Positions 8,860 through 16,967 are shown, counted from the stretch's first letter. The stretch is DNA of 64,000 nt from JAYRZB01 sp041916675 (GCA_041916675.1 JAYRZB010000005.1:248001-312000); one strand, 5' to 3'. The notes: generated from the sequence alone by a model not told the origin. Made by a program: numbers and translations.

Positions 8860-9133
8860 ATCCCTGTCCTTTTTGTTGGATCAAACGTCTGGTCTTTTCT
8901 CACTGCTCTGCAACGGTTTGATTGCAGTCAGTCTTGCCCCCTAGAAGTGTTTGCAGTGACGCGCCGAGTAGACATGACCAGGCCCGGATTGGGAAGGGCA
9001 GGATAAGTCGGGCGGACCGAGGGGTGGATAAAGTGCAACCGTCCAGTGCTCATTTGCAGCTTTCCAAAGCGGCGGTGACTGGCAAAGCGCGGTGCTTGGG
9101 ATATGGTCCGCCGGTATTCTGATGGAGGCAAGC
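8860..9133. other. Divergent intergenic region, with half-operator at 9061-9071
   Basis: This 274-base gap separates the 5'-nucleotidase and the second ThuA-like gene. TTTCCAAAGCG at 9061-9071 is an exact 11-base match to the left half of the palindrome at 4877-4896 and is at a similar distance from its start codon. No convincing -35/-10 pair was seen on either strand and no ORF looks real. Confidence 0.4.
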
Positions 9134-9781
9134 ATGCGGACTGCGCTGATCGTTTACGGCGGCTGGGAAGGCCACGACCCCGAGATTTGCGCCGGCATCT
9201 ATCGGCGCTGGCTGCACGAAGACGGATTTACCGTGCGCATGGCGACCGAAACCAGCGCCTTTGCCGACCCTTCGATCCACGAGCTGTCGCTGATCATTCC
9301 GATCTACACCATGTCCAAGATCGAAAAAGCCGAGGCGGAGAACCTGTGCAAGGCTGTCGAGAACGGGGTGGGGCTGGCCGGGCATCACGGCGGCATGGCC
9401 GATGCGTTCCGCGACAATGTCGATTATCAGTTCATGGTGGGCGGGCAATGGGTGGCGCATCCGGGCAATATCATCGACTATCAGGTGGATGTGGCAAAGC
9501 CGGACGACCCGATCATGCAGGGGATCAAGAGTTTTCCCTACCGGTCCGAGCAGTATTACATGCATGTCGATCCCTCAAACGAGGTGCTGGCAACCACGAC
9601 ATTTTCCGGCGAGCACGCGCCCTGGATCGAGGGCGTGGTGATGCCGGTGGTGTGGAAGCGTCGGCACGGGCGGGGGAGGGTGTTCTATTCCTCGCTTGGG
9701 CATGCGGCGACCGAGTTCGAGAACCGCGACATGGCCACCATTCTGCGGCGTGGGATCAACTGGGCGGCACGGGACGCCTAG
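9134..9781 (+). CDS. ThuA domain-containing protein (copy 2)
   Basis: This 215-residue protein is a second ThuA-like member, shorter than and clearly different from the copy at 4953. Recognisable features are the opening YGGWEGHDP, the LCKAVENGVGLAGHHGGMAD block with its His-rich loop, the PVVWKRRHGRGRVFYSSLGH segment, and the ending NWAARDA. GGAGG at 9124-9128 supports the ATG at 9134; an in-frame ATG at 9122 is possible but overlaps the binding site. Its role is probably processing of an oxidised sugar, as inferred for the family. It is monocistronic: a cytochrome b gene follows only after 96 bases. Confidence 0.85.
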   Translation: MRTALIVYGGWEGHDPEICAGIYRRWLHEDGFTVRMATETSAFADPSIHELSLIIPIYTMSKIEKAEAENLCKAVENGVGLAGHHGGMADAFRDNVDYQFMVGGQWVAHPGNIIDYQVDVAKPDDPIMQGIKSFPYRSEQYYMHVDPSNEVLATTTFSGEHAPWIEGVVMPVVWKRRHGRGRVFYSSLGHAATEFENRDMATILRRGINWAARDA

Positions 9782-9877
9782 TTGCGATAACGGCGCCGTG
9801 TGGCAGAGTTGACTTGAAACTTGCGCGTAAAAGGTGCCGTTTCTCCACCATCAAATCAGGCATGAGGGGGCGCCGCG

Positions 9878-10756
9878 ATGGCCATAGACGCACAGCACGA
9901 GGTGGCACCGGCCGCACCGCCCCAAAAGGGACCGCTGATCTATCGGCAGTCGATCTTTACCCGCATCACCCATTGGGTATGGGCGATCAGCCTGTTCTTC
10001 CTGATGCTGACGGGGCTGCAGATCTTCAACGCCCACCCCAATCTCTACATCGGACAGGAATCCGGCTTTGCCTATGACAATGCCGTGTTCGAAATCTTTG
10101 CGGTCAATCGCGAAGGCGGACCGGTGGGGCAGACGCGGGTGTTCGGGCAGACGTTTGACACCACAGGCGTGCTTGGGGTGAGCGGGACGGCCGAACGGCC
10201 CGTGTTCCGCGCCTTTCCGGGCTGGGCGACAATCCCCTCGTTCCAGGACCTGGCGACGGGGCGGGTGATCCATTTCTTTTTTGCCTGGGTGCTGGTGGCG
10301 GCGCTGGCCACCTGGCTGGTGGCCGGGTTGATCAACGGGCATATCGTGCGTGACCTGATCCTGAAGCCGCGCGACATAAAGGCGCTTCCCAAGGACATTA
10401 TCGATCATATCCGGTTTCGCTTCCACCATGGGCGAACCTATAACCCGCTGCAAAAGATTGCCTATGGCGGGGTTTTCTTCATCCTGTTCCCTCTGATCAT
10501 CCTGACCGGGCTGACCATGAGCCCGGGCATGGATGCGGCCTGGCCGTGGCTGCTCGATATTTTCGGCGGGCGGCAGACGGCGCGCACGATCCACTTCGTG
10601 GTGATGGTTTTGCTGGTGCTGTTTTTCGTCGTCCACATCCTGATGGTGCTCGCGGCGGGTCCGATCAACGAAATGCGCTCGATGATCACCGGCTATTATC
10701 GCGCCAGCCCCGGCACTGAACCGGATGTGAAAAAAGGGGGCAAGGCCCATGACTGA
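9878..10756 (+). CDS. Cytochrome b/b6-type membrane subunit
   Basis: This 292-residue integral membrane protein has at least four predicted helices with histidines suited to bind b-type heme: ITHWVWAISLFF, RVIHFFFAWVLV, and RTIHFVVMVLLVLFFVVHIL. The family covers cytochrome b561-like and thiosulfate-reductase-type quinol-oxidising subunits. Its stop lies inside the next gene (8-base overlap), which encodes a sulfite-oxidase-fold molybdoenzyme, so this subunit probably passes electrons between the quinone pool and that enzyme, as YedZ/MsrQ does for YedY/MsrP. GAGGGGGC upstream serves as the ribosome-binding site. Confidence 0.88.
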   Translation: MAIDAQHEVAPAAPPQKGPLIYRQSIFTRITHWVWAISLFFLMLTGLQIFNAHPNLYIGQESGFAYDNAVFEIFAVNREGGPVGQTRVFGQTFDTTGVLGVSGTAERPVFRAFPGWATIPSFQDLATGRVIHFFFAWVLVAALATWLVAGLINGHIVRDLILKPRDIKALPKDIIDHIRFRFHHGRTYNPLQKIAYGGVFFILFPLIILTGLTMSPGMDAAWPWLLDIFGGRQTARTIHFVVMVLLVLFFVVHILMVLAAGPINEMRSMITGYYRASPGTEPDVKKGGKAHD

Positions 10757-11552
10757 CAAAGCCACCAAACCGGCACTGAGCCGCCGCCGTTTCCTCGGGC
10801 TTTCGGCTGTATCAGCCTCGTCGCTGGTGCTGGCCGGATGCGACCAGTTCGACTTTCTGGGGCAGCGCGACAATGAGGTGCGCAATGTGCTCGAAAAGGC
10901 CAATGACCTGACCTACCGGGTGCAGCGGGCGCTGCTGGGGCAGCAGACTTTGGCGCGGGAATATTCAGAAAGCGAGATCCGCCAGGGGCAGAGGGCTAAC
11001 GGCTCGACCAATCCGGATACCGAAGAATATCTGCTGCTCAAGGAGAACAACTTTGCCGGGTACAAGTTGTTCGTCACCGGGCTGGTGGAGACGCCGACCA
11101 GCTTCTCGCTGGCTCAATTGCAGAACATGCCTTCGCGCACCCAGATCACCCGTCACGATTGCGTGGAGGGCTGGAGCTGCATTGCCAAATGGACGGGCAC
11201 GCCGCTGGCCGGTGTGCTGGACCAGGTCAAGGTCAAGCCCACGGCAAAATTCGTGGTGTTCCACTGCTATGACAATCTCGGTGGCGGGCTTTCCGGGGCA
11301 GTGCCCTATTATGAAAGCTGCGACCTGATCGATGCGCGGCATCCGCAGACAATCCTTGCCTATGGCATGAACGACGCGGCGCTGCCGGTGGCCAATGGGG
11401 CGCCGATGCGGGTGCGCATCGAACGGGCGCTCGGCTATAAGCAGCCCAAATATGTCCACACCATCGAACTGGTGGACAGCTTTGCCATGTATCAGGGCGG
11501 CAAGGGCGGCTATTGGGAAGACCGCGGCTATGACTGGTATGGCGGCATCTGA
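10749..11552 (+). CDS. Molybdopterin-dependent oxidoreductase, Tat lipoprotein
   Basis: This 267-residue protein has a twin-arginine signal (SRRRFLG, residues 11-17) running into a lipobox, LAGC with Cys31, so it is probably exported folded and then lipid-anchored. The body is the sulfite-oxidase-type molybdopterin-binding domain; the HDCVEGWSC motif supplies Cys138, which matches the molybdenum-ligating Cys of the family, and a second Cys144. With the overlapping cytochrome b gene it forms a two-component system resembling MsrPQ (YedYZ). The substrate (sulfoxide, sulfite or other) cannot be told from sequence. The Tat-plus-lipobox combination differs from soluble MsrP. Confidence 0.88.
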   Translation: MTDKATKPALSRRRFLGLSAVSASSLVLAGCDQFDFLGQRDNEVRNVLEKANDLTYRVQRALLGQQTLAREYSESEIRQGQRANGSTNPDTEEYLLLKENNFAGYKLFVTGLVETPTSFSLAQLQNMPSRTQITRHDCVEGWSCIAKWTGTPLAGVLDQVKVKPTAKFVVFHCYDNLGGGLSGAVPYYESCDLIDARHPQTILAYGMNDAALPVANGAPMRVRIERALGYKQPKYVHTIELVDSFAMYQGGKGGYWEDRGYDWYGGI

Positions 11553-11850
11553 GCGGGTGCAACCCAGCCATGCGCGGGCAAAGCCAGTATTTGCTTGCTA
11601 TTTCGACGCGCTGCCCTCACATAGGGCGCATCGTCACTGGTGCGGCCGGGCTTTTGCCGTGTCTCGCGCCTTAATTGAGGTGACGGACTTCTCTTCTTAT
11701 CGACCAATGCGGTGAGCGGCGAAGTCGGCCCGGTACAGTGGTTCCGGGTGGAAACGCAACCGCACGGCCATTTCACAATGCCGTTGCAAGTTTTGTCCGC
11801 CGCCCGCGCAGGGCTGGCGCTGCTTCTGCTGCTTGGTCGGGCAGGGGCCA
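11553..11850. other. Long leader region of the RhlE-like helicase
   Basis: There is no credible ORF in these 298 bases. A long 5' leader would be in keeping with DEAD-box helicase genes, which are often cold-induced or autoregulated, but no defined promoter, riboswitch or attenuator could be identified here. Confidence 0.3.
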
Positions 11851-13272
11851 ATGAAAGATATCGTTTTGACCACATTTACAGACCTCGGCCTGTCGCAGAG
11901 CCTGATCGCAGCGCTCACCAAGGCCGGATTCGAAACCCCGACCCCGATCCAGCACAAGGCGATCCCGCCGCAGCTGGCCGGCAAGGATATTCTGGGCATT
12001 GCCCAGACCGGCTCGGGCAAGACTGCGGCGTTTGCGCTGCCGATCCTGGCGGGCCTTGCAAAGATGGAGGGCCGGATCGAGCCGCGCTCGACCCGTGCAC
12101 TGATCCTGGCGCCGACCCGCGAACTGGCGGTGCAGATCGAGGAATCGTTCCGCAAGTTTGCCGGAACCATGCGCCTGTCGACCGTACTGGTGCTCGGTGG
12201 CGTGTCGCGGCACAATCAGGTGCTCAAGCTCGCCAAGGGTGTCGATGTGACCATCGCCACGCCGGGACGGCTCAAGGACCTGCTCGACGACAAGAAGCTG
12301 CGGCTCGATTTCACCAAGTGGCTGGTGCTCGACGAAGCCGACCGGATGCTCGACATGGGCTTTATCAAGCCGGTCAAGGAAATCGCTGCTGCCATCGGTT
12401 CGCGCCGGCAGACGGCGCTGTTTTCGGCCACCATGGCACCCGAGATCGCCCAGCTTGCTGCCGGCCTGCTCAAGGACCCGGTGCGGGTTGAAGCCACGCC
12501 GCCCGCAACCACGGTTGCCATTATCGAGCAGAGCGTGATCTTTACCGCCACGGCGGGCAAGCGCGCCAAGCTCAATGAGCTCCTGGCCGACGAGACCATG
12601 GGCAAGGTGATCGTGTTTGCCCGCACCAAGCATGGGGCGGATCGCGTGACCAAGAACCTGGCGCTCGACGGGCATACGGCGGCGGCCATTCACGGCAACA
12701 AGAGCCAGAATGCCCGACAGGCGGCGCTGAAGGGTTTCGCCGATGGCAAGGTGCGCATCCTTGTGGCAACGGACATTGCGGCGCGTGGCATCGACGTGCC
12801 CAATATCAGCCATGTCATCAACTATGAACTGCCTGATGACCCGGAAAACTATGTGCACCGGATTGGCCGCACCGGCCGAAACGGCGCTTCGGGTATTGCG
12901 ATCACGCTGTGTGACGGTCCCGAACGCAGCAAGCTGCGGGATGTGGAGCGTCTGATCCGCCGCACGCTGCCGTGGACGGGTGAAACCAACCCATCGGATC
13001 GCGGTCCGAAATCGCCGGCGCCCAAGCGCCCCGAACAGAAGCGCTCGTACAATGGCAATGCCAATGCCCGGTCGCACCAGGGACGTCCTTCGGATGCGGC
13101 GCGTGGCGATGGCAAGAAAGCCTGGTGGGAAAAGGATGCCAAGCCAGCCGCTGCCGCGCCCAAGGGCACCGCGGGCAAGGTGAAGCCGCGCTGGAACAAG
13201 GACCAGAAAGACGGCGCCCGGGCCCGCCGGACCGATGGCGACCGTCCGCGCACCGAACGCGCCGCGAGCTGA
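11851..13272 (+). CDS. DEAD/DEAH box RNA helicase, RhlE-like
   Basis: This 473-residue ATP-dependent RNA helicase has the full motif set: the Q-motif region (TPIQHKAIPP), AQTGSGKT (Walker A), PTRELA, LDEADRMLDMGF (DEAD), FSATM (SAT), ATDIAARGIDVP and HRIGRTGRNG. After about residue 375 comes a basic, low-complexity tail rich in Lys, Arg, Ala and Pro that probably binds RNA. It should unwind structured RNA in ribosome assembly or mRNA decay. The ATG at 11851 is preferred over upstream in-frame codons because it follows GCAGGGG and places the Q motif at the normal distance. It is monocistronic and ends at a terminator. Confidence 0.93.
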   Translation: MKDIVLTTFTDLGLSQSLIAALTKAGFETPTPIQHKAIPPQLAGKDILGIAQTGSGKTAAFALPILAGLAKMEGRIEPRSTRALILAPTRELAVQIEESFRKFAGTMRLSTVLVLGGVSRHNQVLKLAKGVDVTIATPGRLKDLLDDKKLRLDFTKWLVLDEADRMLDMGFIKPVKEIAAAIGSRRQTALFSATMAPEIAQLAAGLLKDPVRVEATPPATTVAIIEQSVIFTATAGKRAKLNELLADETMGKVIVFARTKHGADRVTKNLALDGHTAAAIHGNKSQNARQAALKGFADGKVRILVATDIAARGIDVPNISHVINYELPDDPENYVHRIGRTGRNGASGIAITLCDGPERSKLRDVERLIRRTLPWTGETNPSDRGPKSPAPKRPEQKRSYNGNANARSHQGRPSDAARGDGKKAWWEKDAKPAAAAPKGTAGKVKPRWNKDQKDGARARRTDGDRPRTERAAS

Positions 13273-13295
13273 TCGGCAGAGGTTGAATGAAGGTA

Positions 13296-13321
13296 GGGCG
13301 GCCGATCGGGCCGCCCTTTTT
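13296..13321 (+). terminator. Rho-independent terminator after the helicase gene
   Basis: GGGCGGCC-GATCG-GGCCGCCC is a perfect 8-bp stem followed by TTTTT, 23 bases after the helicase stop. Confidence 0.88.
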
Positions 13322-13381
13322 GTTTGGAACTGCGTGATTTTCCGAGCGCGGCAGGGCAGAGTGGGGAAGGAGGACTTGCCG

Positions 13382-14203
13382 ATGACCCATATGACCGCGC
13401 GCTTTGAACTGCCTGCCATCGGGCTGGGGACCGGGCCCTTGAATGGCGAGGCCGGGATCGGGCTGATGACCGATGCGATCCGGGGCGGTTACAGGCTGCT
13501 CGATACGGCAGCGCTTTATGGCAATGAGCGCGAGGTGGGGGAAGCGGTGCGGGCCTCGGGGGTGGCGCGCGAGGAGCTGATTGTGGTCACCAAGGTATGG
13601 GTGGACAAGCTCGGCGCGGCCGACATGATCCGCTCGGCCGAAGAAAGCCTTGCGCGACTGGGCATGCCCTATGTCGACCTGTTCTTGCTGCACTGGCCCA
13701 ACCCGAACATACCAATGCGTGAATCGATCGGGGCGCTGAACCTGTTGCGGTCGACCGGGCTGACGCGCACGATCGGGGTGTCGAACTTCCCCAGCCGGAT
13801 GCTGGCCGAGGCGCAGGCGGAAAGCGAAGCGCCGCTGGTGGTCAACCAGATCGAGTTTCATCCCTATCTGCAGCAGGATGTGCTGATCGGGGCGTGTCGG
13901 CACCTGGGTGTGCAGGTGATGGCGCATTGCCCGCTCGGACGGGTGGGCAGCTTGTTTGATGAACCTGCGGTGGTGGCGGCAGGGGCGGCGCATGGCAAGA
14001 CCCCGGCGCAGGTGGTGTTGCGCTGGCATGTGCAGCAGGGGGTGATCCCGATACCAGGTTCGACCAATGCCCAAAGACTTGCCGAGAACATTGATGTGTT
14101 CGATTTTGCGCTGAGCGAGGAGGAAATGGCCGCGATCAGCGGGTTGTCGGCCAGACCCTACCGGATCTGCGAGCCGCCGGTGCCGTTTGACTTTGACCCG
14201 TAA
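13382..14203 (+). CDS. Aldo/keto reductase
   Basis: This 273-residue single-domain TIM-barrel enzyme has the aldo/keto reductase catalytic tetrad: Asp in LLDTAALYGNE, Tyr in the same segment, Lys in VVTKVW and His in LFLLHWPNP. The C-terminal PGSTNAQRLAENIDVFDF segment binds the NADPH phosphate. It probably reduces small aldehydes or ketones such as 2,5-diketogluconate or methylglyoxal; the exact substrate cannot be assigned. The start at 13382 follows GGAAGGAGG, and a longer reading would run into the helicase terminator. It is transcribed alone. Confidence 0.92.
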   Translation: MTHMTARFELPAIGLGTGPLNGEAGIGLMTDAIRGGYRLLDTAALYGNEREVGEAVRASGVAREELIVVTKVWVDKLGAADMIRSAEESLARLGMPYVDLFLLHWPNPNIPMRESIGALNLLRSTGLTRTIGVSNFPSRMLAEAQAESEAPLVVNQIEFHPYLQQDVLIGACRHLGVQVMAHCPLGRVGSLFDEPAVVAAGAAHGKTPAQVVLRWHVQQGVIPIPGSTNAQRLAENIDVFDFALSEEEMAAISGLSARPYRICEPPVPFDFDP

Positions 14204-14317
14204 TGCCAGATGAACGGCAGATAAATGCAGCGGTGGGGAGCGGTTCAAACGCGATGATCTAGAGATGACGCAATCGCCAATGCAGCCGGCGCGGACCGGC
14301 CCCGGGGGAACGTCAAA

Positions 14318-14437
14318 ATGCTCAAAGTCTCGCTGGTCATCCTGTTCGTCATGTCCATGGCAACGCTGACGGTTGCTGCATCCTATTTGCCATCGCCGCC
14401 GCAGATCGGTTCGGGGGCGTCTGCAGCGGTCTACTAG
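14318..14437 (+). CDS. Tiny hydrophobic protein, 39 residues
   Basis: This ORF begins ATG CTC AAA and encodes a hydrophobic segment (VSLVILFVMSMATLTVAAS) followed by a short Pro/Ser/Gly-rich tail, as expected for a small membrane or secreted peptide. A GGGGGAA stretch 8 bases upstream could act as a ribosome-binding site. The next tiny ORF starts 4 bases after its stop and has a similar hydrophobic pattern. No known family is recognised; it may be real or chance. Confidence 0.4.
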   Translation: MLKVSLVILFVMSMATLTVAASYLPSPPQIGSGASAAVY

Positions 14438-14441
14438 GCCG

Positions 14442-14522
14442 ATGCAACTGACGCTGGTGCTGCTGTTTCTGCTGGTGATGGCGGTGCTGACGTTTGCGGC
14501 GGCAACCGTGGTGCTGGTCTAG
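14442..14522 (+). CDS. Tiny hydrophobic protein, 26 residues
   Basis: This second very short ORF encodes almost only one transmembrane-like helix (TLVLLFLLVMAVLTFAAAT). It starts 4 bases after the stop of the 39-residue ORF and its pattern (TLVLLFLLVMAVLTFAA) parallels SLVILFVMSMATLTVAA of that protein, as if one arose from the other. It has no strong ribosome-binding site of its own, so it would depend on coupled translation. It ends 3 bases before the converging RES toxin gene. Confidence 0.3.
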   Translation: MQLTLVLLFLLVMAVLTFAAATVVLV

Positions 14523-14524
14523 TT

Positions 14525-14983
14525 CTATCCAAGCAATCGCTGGTCGAATGGCGCCTTGCTCACCGAAACAATGGTGATGCGGGACGCGTCGGTGTGGGCC
14601 GGATTGAGGACGTAGTTTGACCCGACCGGCATGATGACCGACGGCACTTTCAGCACGGCGCTGGAGCGGGCGGCAAACCAGGCCATGCCGTAGCGGCGGG
14701 TGAGGGCGGGGTGACGCGGCCAGTCGGCCCGCTCGGCCATCAGGTCCTGCCGGGTGATGCTGATGACGGGCAGATCGTCAGGCAAGTCAATTTCCAGCAA
14801 CTGGTAGCCGCTGGGCAGGTCCTCGGGATCGACCTCGAGATGCACAAGTGTTTCAAGCAGCGCCAGGGCCGCGTGCTCGGCCAGATAAACAGCGGGCGTG
14901 CCGCGCTCATGCCAGCGGCCGGACGCGCGCCTGCCGCCTTCGCCGCTGAGATCGGCGTAGTTCGAAATGCGCCAGAGCCGCAC
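14525..14983 (-). CDS. RES domain toxin of a Xre-RES toxin-antitoxin pair
   Basis: This 152-residue protein is a compact RES domain. The three residues that name the family are in place: Arg23 in GRW, Glu44 in LALLETL and Ser115 in KVPSVIMP. Characterised RES toxins (for example Pseudomonas putida and Mycobacterium MbcT) degrade NAD+ with a fold related to ADP-ribosyltransferases. The gene starts 6 bases after the stop of the antitoxin gene on the same strand, the standard antitoxin-first order. Toxicity is expected when the antitoxin is lost; the sequence shows no inactivating change. Confidence 0.9.
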   Translation of the reverse strand: MRLWRISNYADLSGEGGRRASGRWHERGTPAVYLAEHAALALLETLVHLEVDPEDLPSGYQLLEIDLPDDLPVISITRQDLMAERADWPRHPALTRRYGMAWFAARSSAVLKVPSVIMPVGSNYVLNPAHTDASRITIVSVSKAPFDQRLLG

Positions 14984-14989
14984 GCCGGA

Positions 14990-15475
14990 TCAGCCGAAGG
15001 TGCCGGAATCGATGTGGATGAGCATGTCCTCGACGTGCCGCCCGCCCGCTTCGCTGGCCAGAAAATCCAGCGGAGTGGCCCCGTTCAGGCTGGCCTTGGG
15101 CTTGCGCAGCCAGCGCCCGGCCTTGTCGCGATCGCCAAAGACACTCATAGCGAGGCTGCCGACGCGCTGCAGGCGCAGGGCCTTGTCGGTTTCTTCGACA
15201 GTGAGCGGCTCGGCCTGCTGATAGCGGCGGGCCAGCGTGCGCATGGGTACAACGAGGCGATTGATCTCGGCCTTGTCAAAGCCCAGCGCGCTCAGGTCAT
15301 CGAGCGCGGCGGGGCTTGCCTGCAGGTTGTGCAGCACCGGCAGGGCAGATTCGATATCGAGATCGAGGTGATCGATGATGTGAGGCGGTTCGAACGCGGT
15401 GTCGAAGGCAACATCACGGAGTTCGCCCGGGGTCGTGTCTGGCTGTTTCCAGTGCTTTGCGGTGTGGGAAGCCAT
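14990..15475 (-). CDS. Xre/MbcA/ParS-type antitoxin
   Basis: This 161-residue protein has an N-terminal helical DNA-binding region and a C-terminal toxin-binding DUF2384 domain (AMSVFGDRDKAGRWLRKP, then NGATPLDFLASEAGG), as in Xre antitoxins partnered with RES toxins. It should hold the RES protein inactive and repress its own promoter. The start at 15475 is chosen because the strong promoter at 15512-15540 lies just upstream; the longer reading back to 15610 would run through that promoter. Confidence 0.88.
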   Translation of the reverse strand: MASHTAKHWKQPDTTPGELRDVAFDTAFEPPHIIDHLDLDIESALPVLHNLQASPAALDDLSALGFDKAEINRLVVPMRTLARRYQQAEPLTVEETDKALRLQRVGSLAMSVFGDRDKAGRWLRKPKASLNGATPLDFLASEAGGRHVEDMLIHIDSGTFG

Positions 15476-15478
15476 TTG

Positions 15479-15511
15479 TGCCAAATGCCGTGAAAGTGTT
15501 GCAATGTGGCA
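15479..15511. promoter_or_regulatory. Possible autoregulatory operator of the Xre-RES pair
   Basis: TGCCA (15479-15483) and TGGCA (15507-15511) form a short inverted repeat between the -10 element and the antitoxin start, where an autorepressing Xre protein would bind. The arms are short, so support is modest. Confidence 0.35.
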
Positions 15512-15540
15512 TAAGTAGGCGGGGGAGAGGGGGAAGTCAA
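15512..15540 (-). promoter_or_regulatory. Sigma70-type promoter of the Xre-RES operon
   Basis: On the minus strand TTGACT and TACTTA are separated by exactly 17 bases, a near-consensus -35/-10 pair. It ends 37 bases before the antitoxin start codon and lies in the gap after the deaminase stop, so the toxin-antitoxin pair has its own promoter. Confidence 0.75.
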
Positions 15541-15548
15541 TAGAATTG

Positions 15549-16142
15549 TCAGGGGAGGGGGATGCCGGCGGTACCCTTATTGGCCTGATAGAGGGCGGAC
15601 AGATCGGCATAAAGGGCGGCGATATCCTCGACGCGCGCGGTCAGGGCCTCGCGGTTGCCGCGATCGAGGCTGGCGAGGGTGCGCACGATGTCGTGGGATT
15701 TCCAGTAGGCATTGGAGGCGTTGTAGCCGCCGGGTTCGAGGGTGAAGACCTCTTTGAGGATGCGCAGGTCGTGGGGAATGTTGAAGCTGTCGCGGCTGTC
15801 TTCATGGCTGAACAGGAAATAAAAGTTGTCGTATCCCGCCCAGGTGATGGCCGACAGGCAGAGCGAGCAAGGCTCGTGAGTGGCCAGGAAGATGCAATCG
15901 GCGGGGGCGGGCAGGCTGGCGCGGTCGCGCTCGTAGAGCTTCTTGATGGCGTGCATTTCCCCGTGCCAAAGCGGGTTTTCGATCTCGTTATTGGTTTCGG
16001 CGATGACCACGGACAGGTCGGACTTGCGCAGGATGGCGGCGCCAAAAATCTTGTTGCCGCGCGCCACCTCACGCCGGGTCATGGGAGCGATATCGCCTTC
16101 GATCACATCGAGCAGGCGGGAGAGCAGGGCGGCGGTATCCAT
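15549..16142 (-). CDS. Cytidine-deaminase-fold nucleoside/base deaminase
   Basis: This 197-residue protein carries the zinc-deaminase signature: HGEMHAIKK (zinc-binding His and catalytic Glu) and THEPCSLC (two zinc-ligating Cys). The fold is that of the CDA/TadA/guanine-deaminase group, hydrolytic enzymes acting on bases or nucleosides. The long region after PCSLC (YDNFYFLFSHEDSRDSF and beyond) differs from TadA and Cdd, so the substrate is open. Its location close to purine-degradation genes would suit a purine or pterin substrate, but this is only inference. The start follows the divergent end of the META-domain gene. Confidence 0.85.
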   Translation of the reverse strand: MDTAALLSRLLDVIEGDIAPMTRREVARGNKIFGAAILRKSDLSVVIAETNNEIENPLWHGEMHAIKKLYERDRASLPAPADCIFLATHEPCSLCLSAITWAGYDNFYFLFSHEDSRDSFNIPHDLRILKEVFTLEPGGYNASNAYWKSHDIVRTLASLDRGNREALTARVEDIAALYADLSALYQANKGTAGIPLP

Positions 16143-16196
16143 GGCAGGTCGGCTCCGGTTGGCACAAAGGCCAGACTAGGCGATGGGATATGGGGG

Positions 16197-16967
16197 TCAA
16201 CCGGCGGTTTTGTTGAAGCTGGCGAGGATTGTGCCTTGCGCGTCGAGCAGGAGCAGCAGGTCGCCCTCGATGCGCCAGGACACGGTGGCGGCGAGCGCGG
16301 CAAAGAAGGCAGCTTCCTGAGCGCTGACCGGTTCGGCACAGGCCATGCGGGTGGCAGCGACGGCGGAAAAGCGCAGGCTTTCGTCTTCGAGCCGGGCCTG
16401 GGCGAAATAGTTGTTGCATGACCCCTTGCCCCCGGCGCGCATGTCGGCGGCGATAGACAGGGTCAGTTCGGAAAATTCGATGACGGGGGCGCCGTTGAGC
16501 GTTTCGGCCCGCCAGACGATATCGAGAAGCGCCGGTGTTGCGGGCACGACAGGGGCGGCGACCGGATCTGCGGCGCGCTGCAGGAGGATCAGGATGGGCC
16601 CGGCAGGGGCGCGCGGATCGACCGGATAAGGTTCGGCATTGCGGAAAACCACCTGACCATCGGCAGAGATTTCGGCGGAGAGCGCATAGGCGTGGCCAGC
16701 GAGCAGGACCTTGTCGTCAAAATTCAGCGTGAACGTGAGCGGCACCTGGCCCTCGCCGGTGATGGCGGCTTCGGCGCGGACCGGGGTTTTGGCGGCAGCA
16801 TCGGTGAGATCGAGCAGTTGGACGGTGAGCACCCCATTGGGCGGGAGGGCGATGCGCTCGCGATAAGTGACTTCACCGCTCAGCGTCAGGGGAGTGGCAA
16901 GGGCGGGTAAGACGGTGAATGCGGCAAGCACCGACATCAGCCCGGCAATGATGCGCATAGCGGCCAT
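16197..16967 (-). CDS. YbaY and META domain envelope protein
   Basis: This 256-residue protein has a Sec signal peptide (MSVLAAFTVLPALA). Residues about 25-125 resemble the YbaY/type III secretion pilotin-like domain (LTLSGEVTYRERIALPP, then NFDDKVLLAGHAYALSAEI), and residues about 145-255 are a META/HslJ-type domain with GGKGSCNNYFAQ and a Cys near ATRMACAE. Such proteins sit in the periplasm or outer membrane and are linked with stress or antibiotic (novobiocin) tolerance; no activity is known. GGGAGA upstream supports the start at 16967. Confidence 0.85.
   Translation of the reverse strand: MAAMRIIAGLMSVLAAFTVLPALATPLTLSGEVTYRERIALPPNGVLTVQLLDLTDAAAKTPVRAEAAITGEGQVPLTFTLNFDDKVLLAGHAYALSAEISADGQVVFRNAEPYPVDPRAPAGPILILLQRAADPVAAPVVPATPALLDIVWRAETLNGAPVIEFSELTLSIAADMRAGGKGSCNNYFAQARLEDESLRFSAVAATRMACAEPVSAQEAAFFAALAATVSWRIEGDLLLLLDAQGTILASFNKTAG

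Noticed and set aside
11712..11850. Possible peptide in the helicase leader (starting MSGEVGPVQWFRV)
   Set aside because: The frame continues into the helicase gene as a shadow and no ribosome-binding site or family was recognised; the segment is more likely leader RNA.
11773..13419. 548-residue open frame antisense to the helicase gene
   Set aside because: It is a shadow of the helicase with no recognisable motif, and it would run through the clear plus-strand terminator at 13296.
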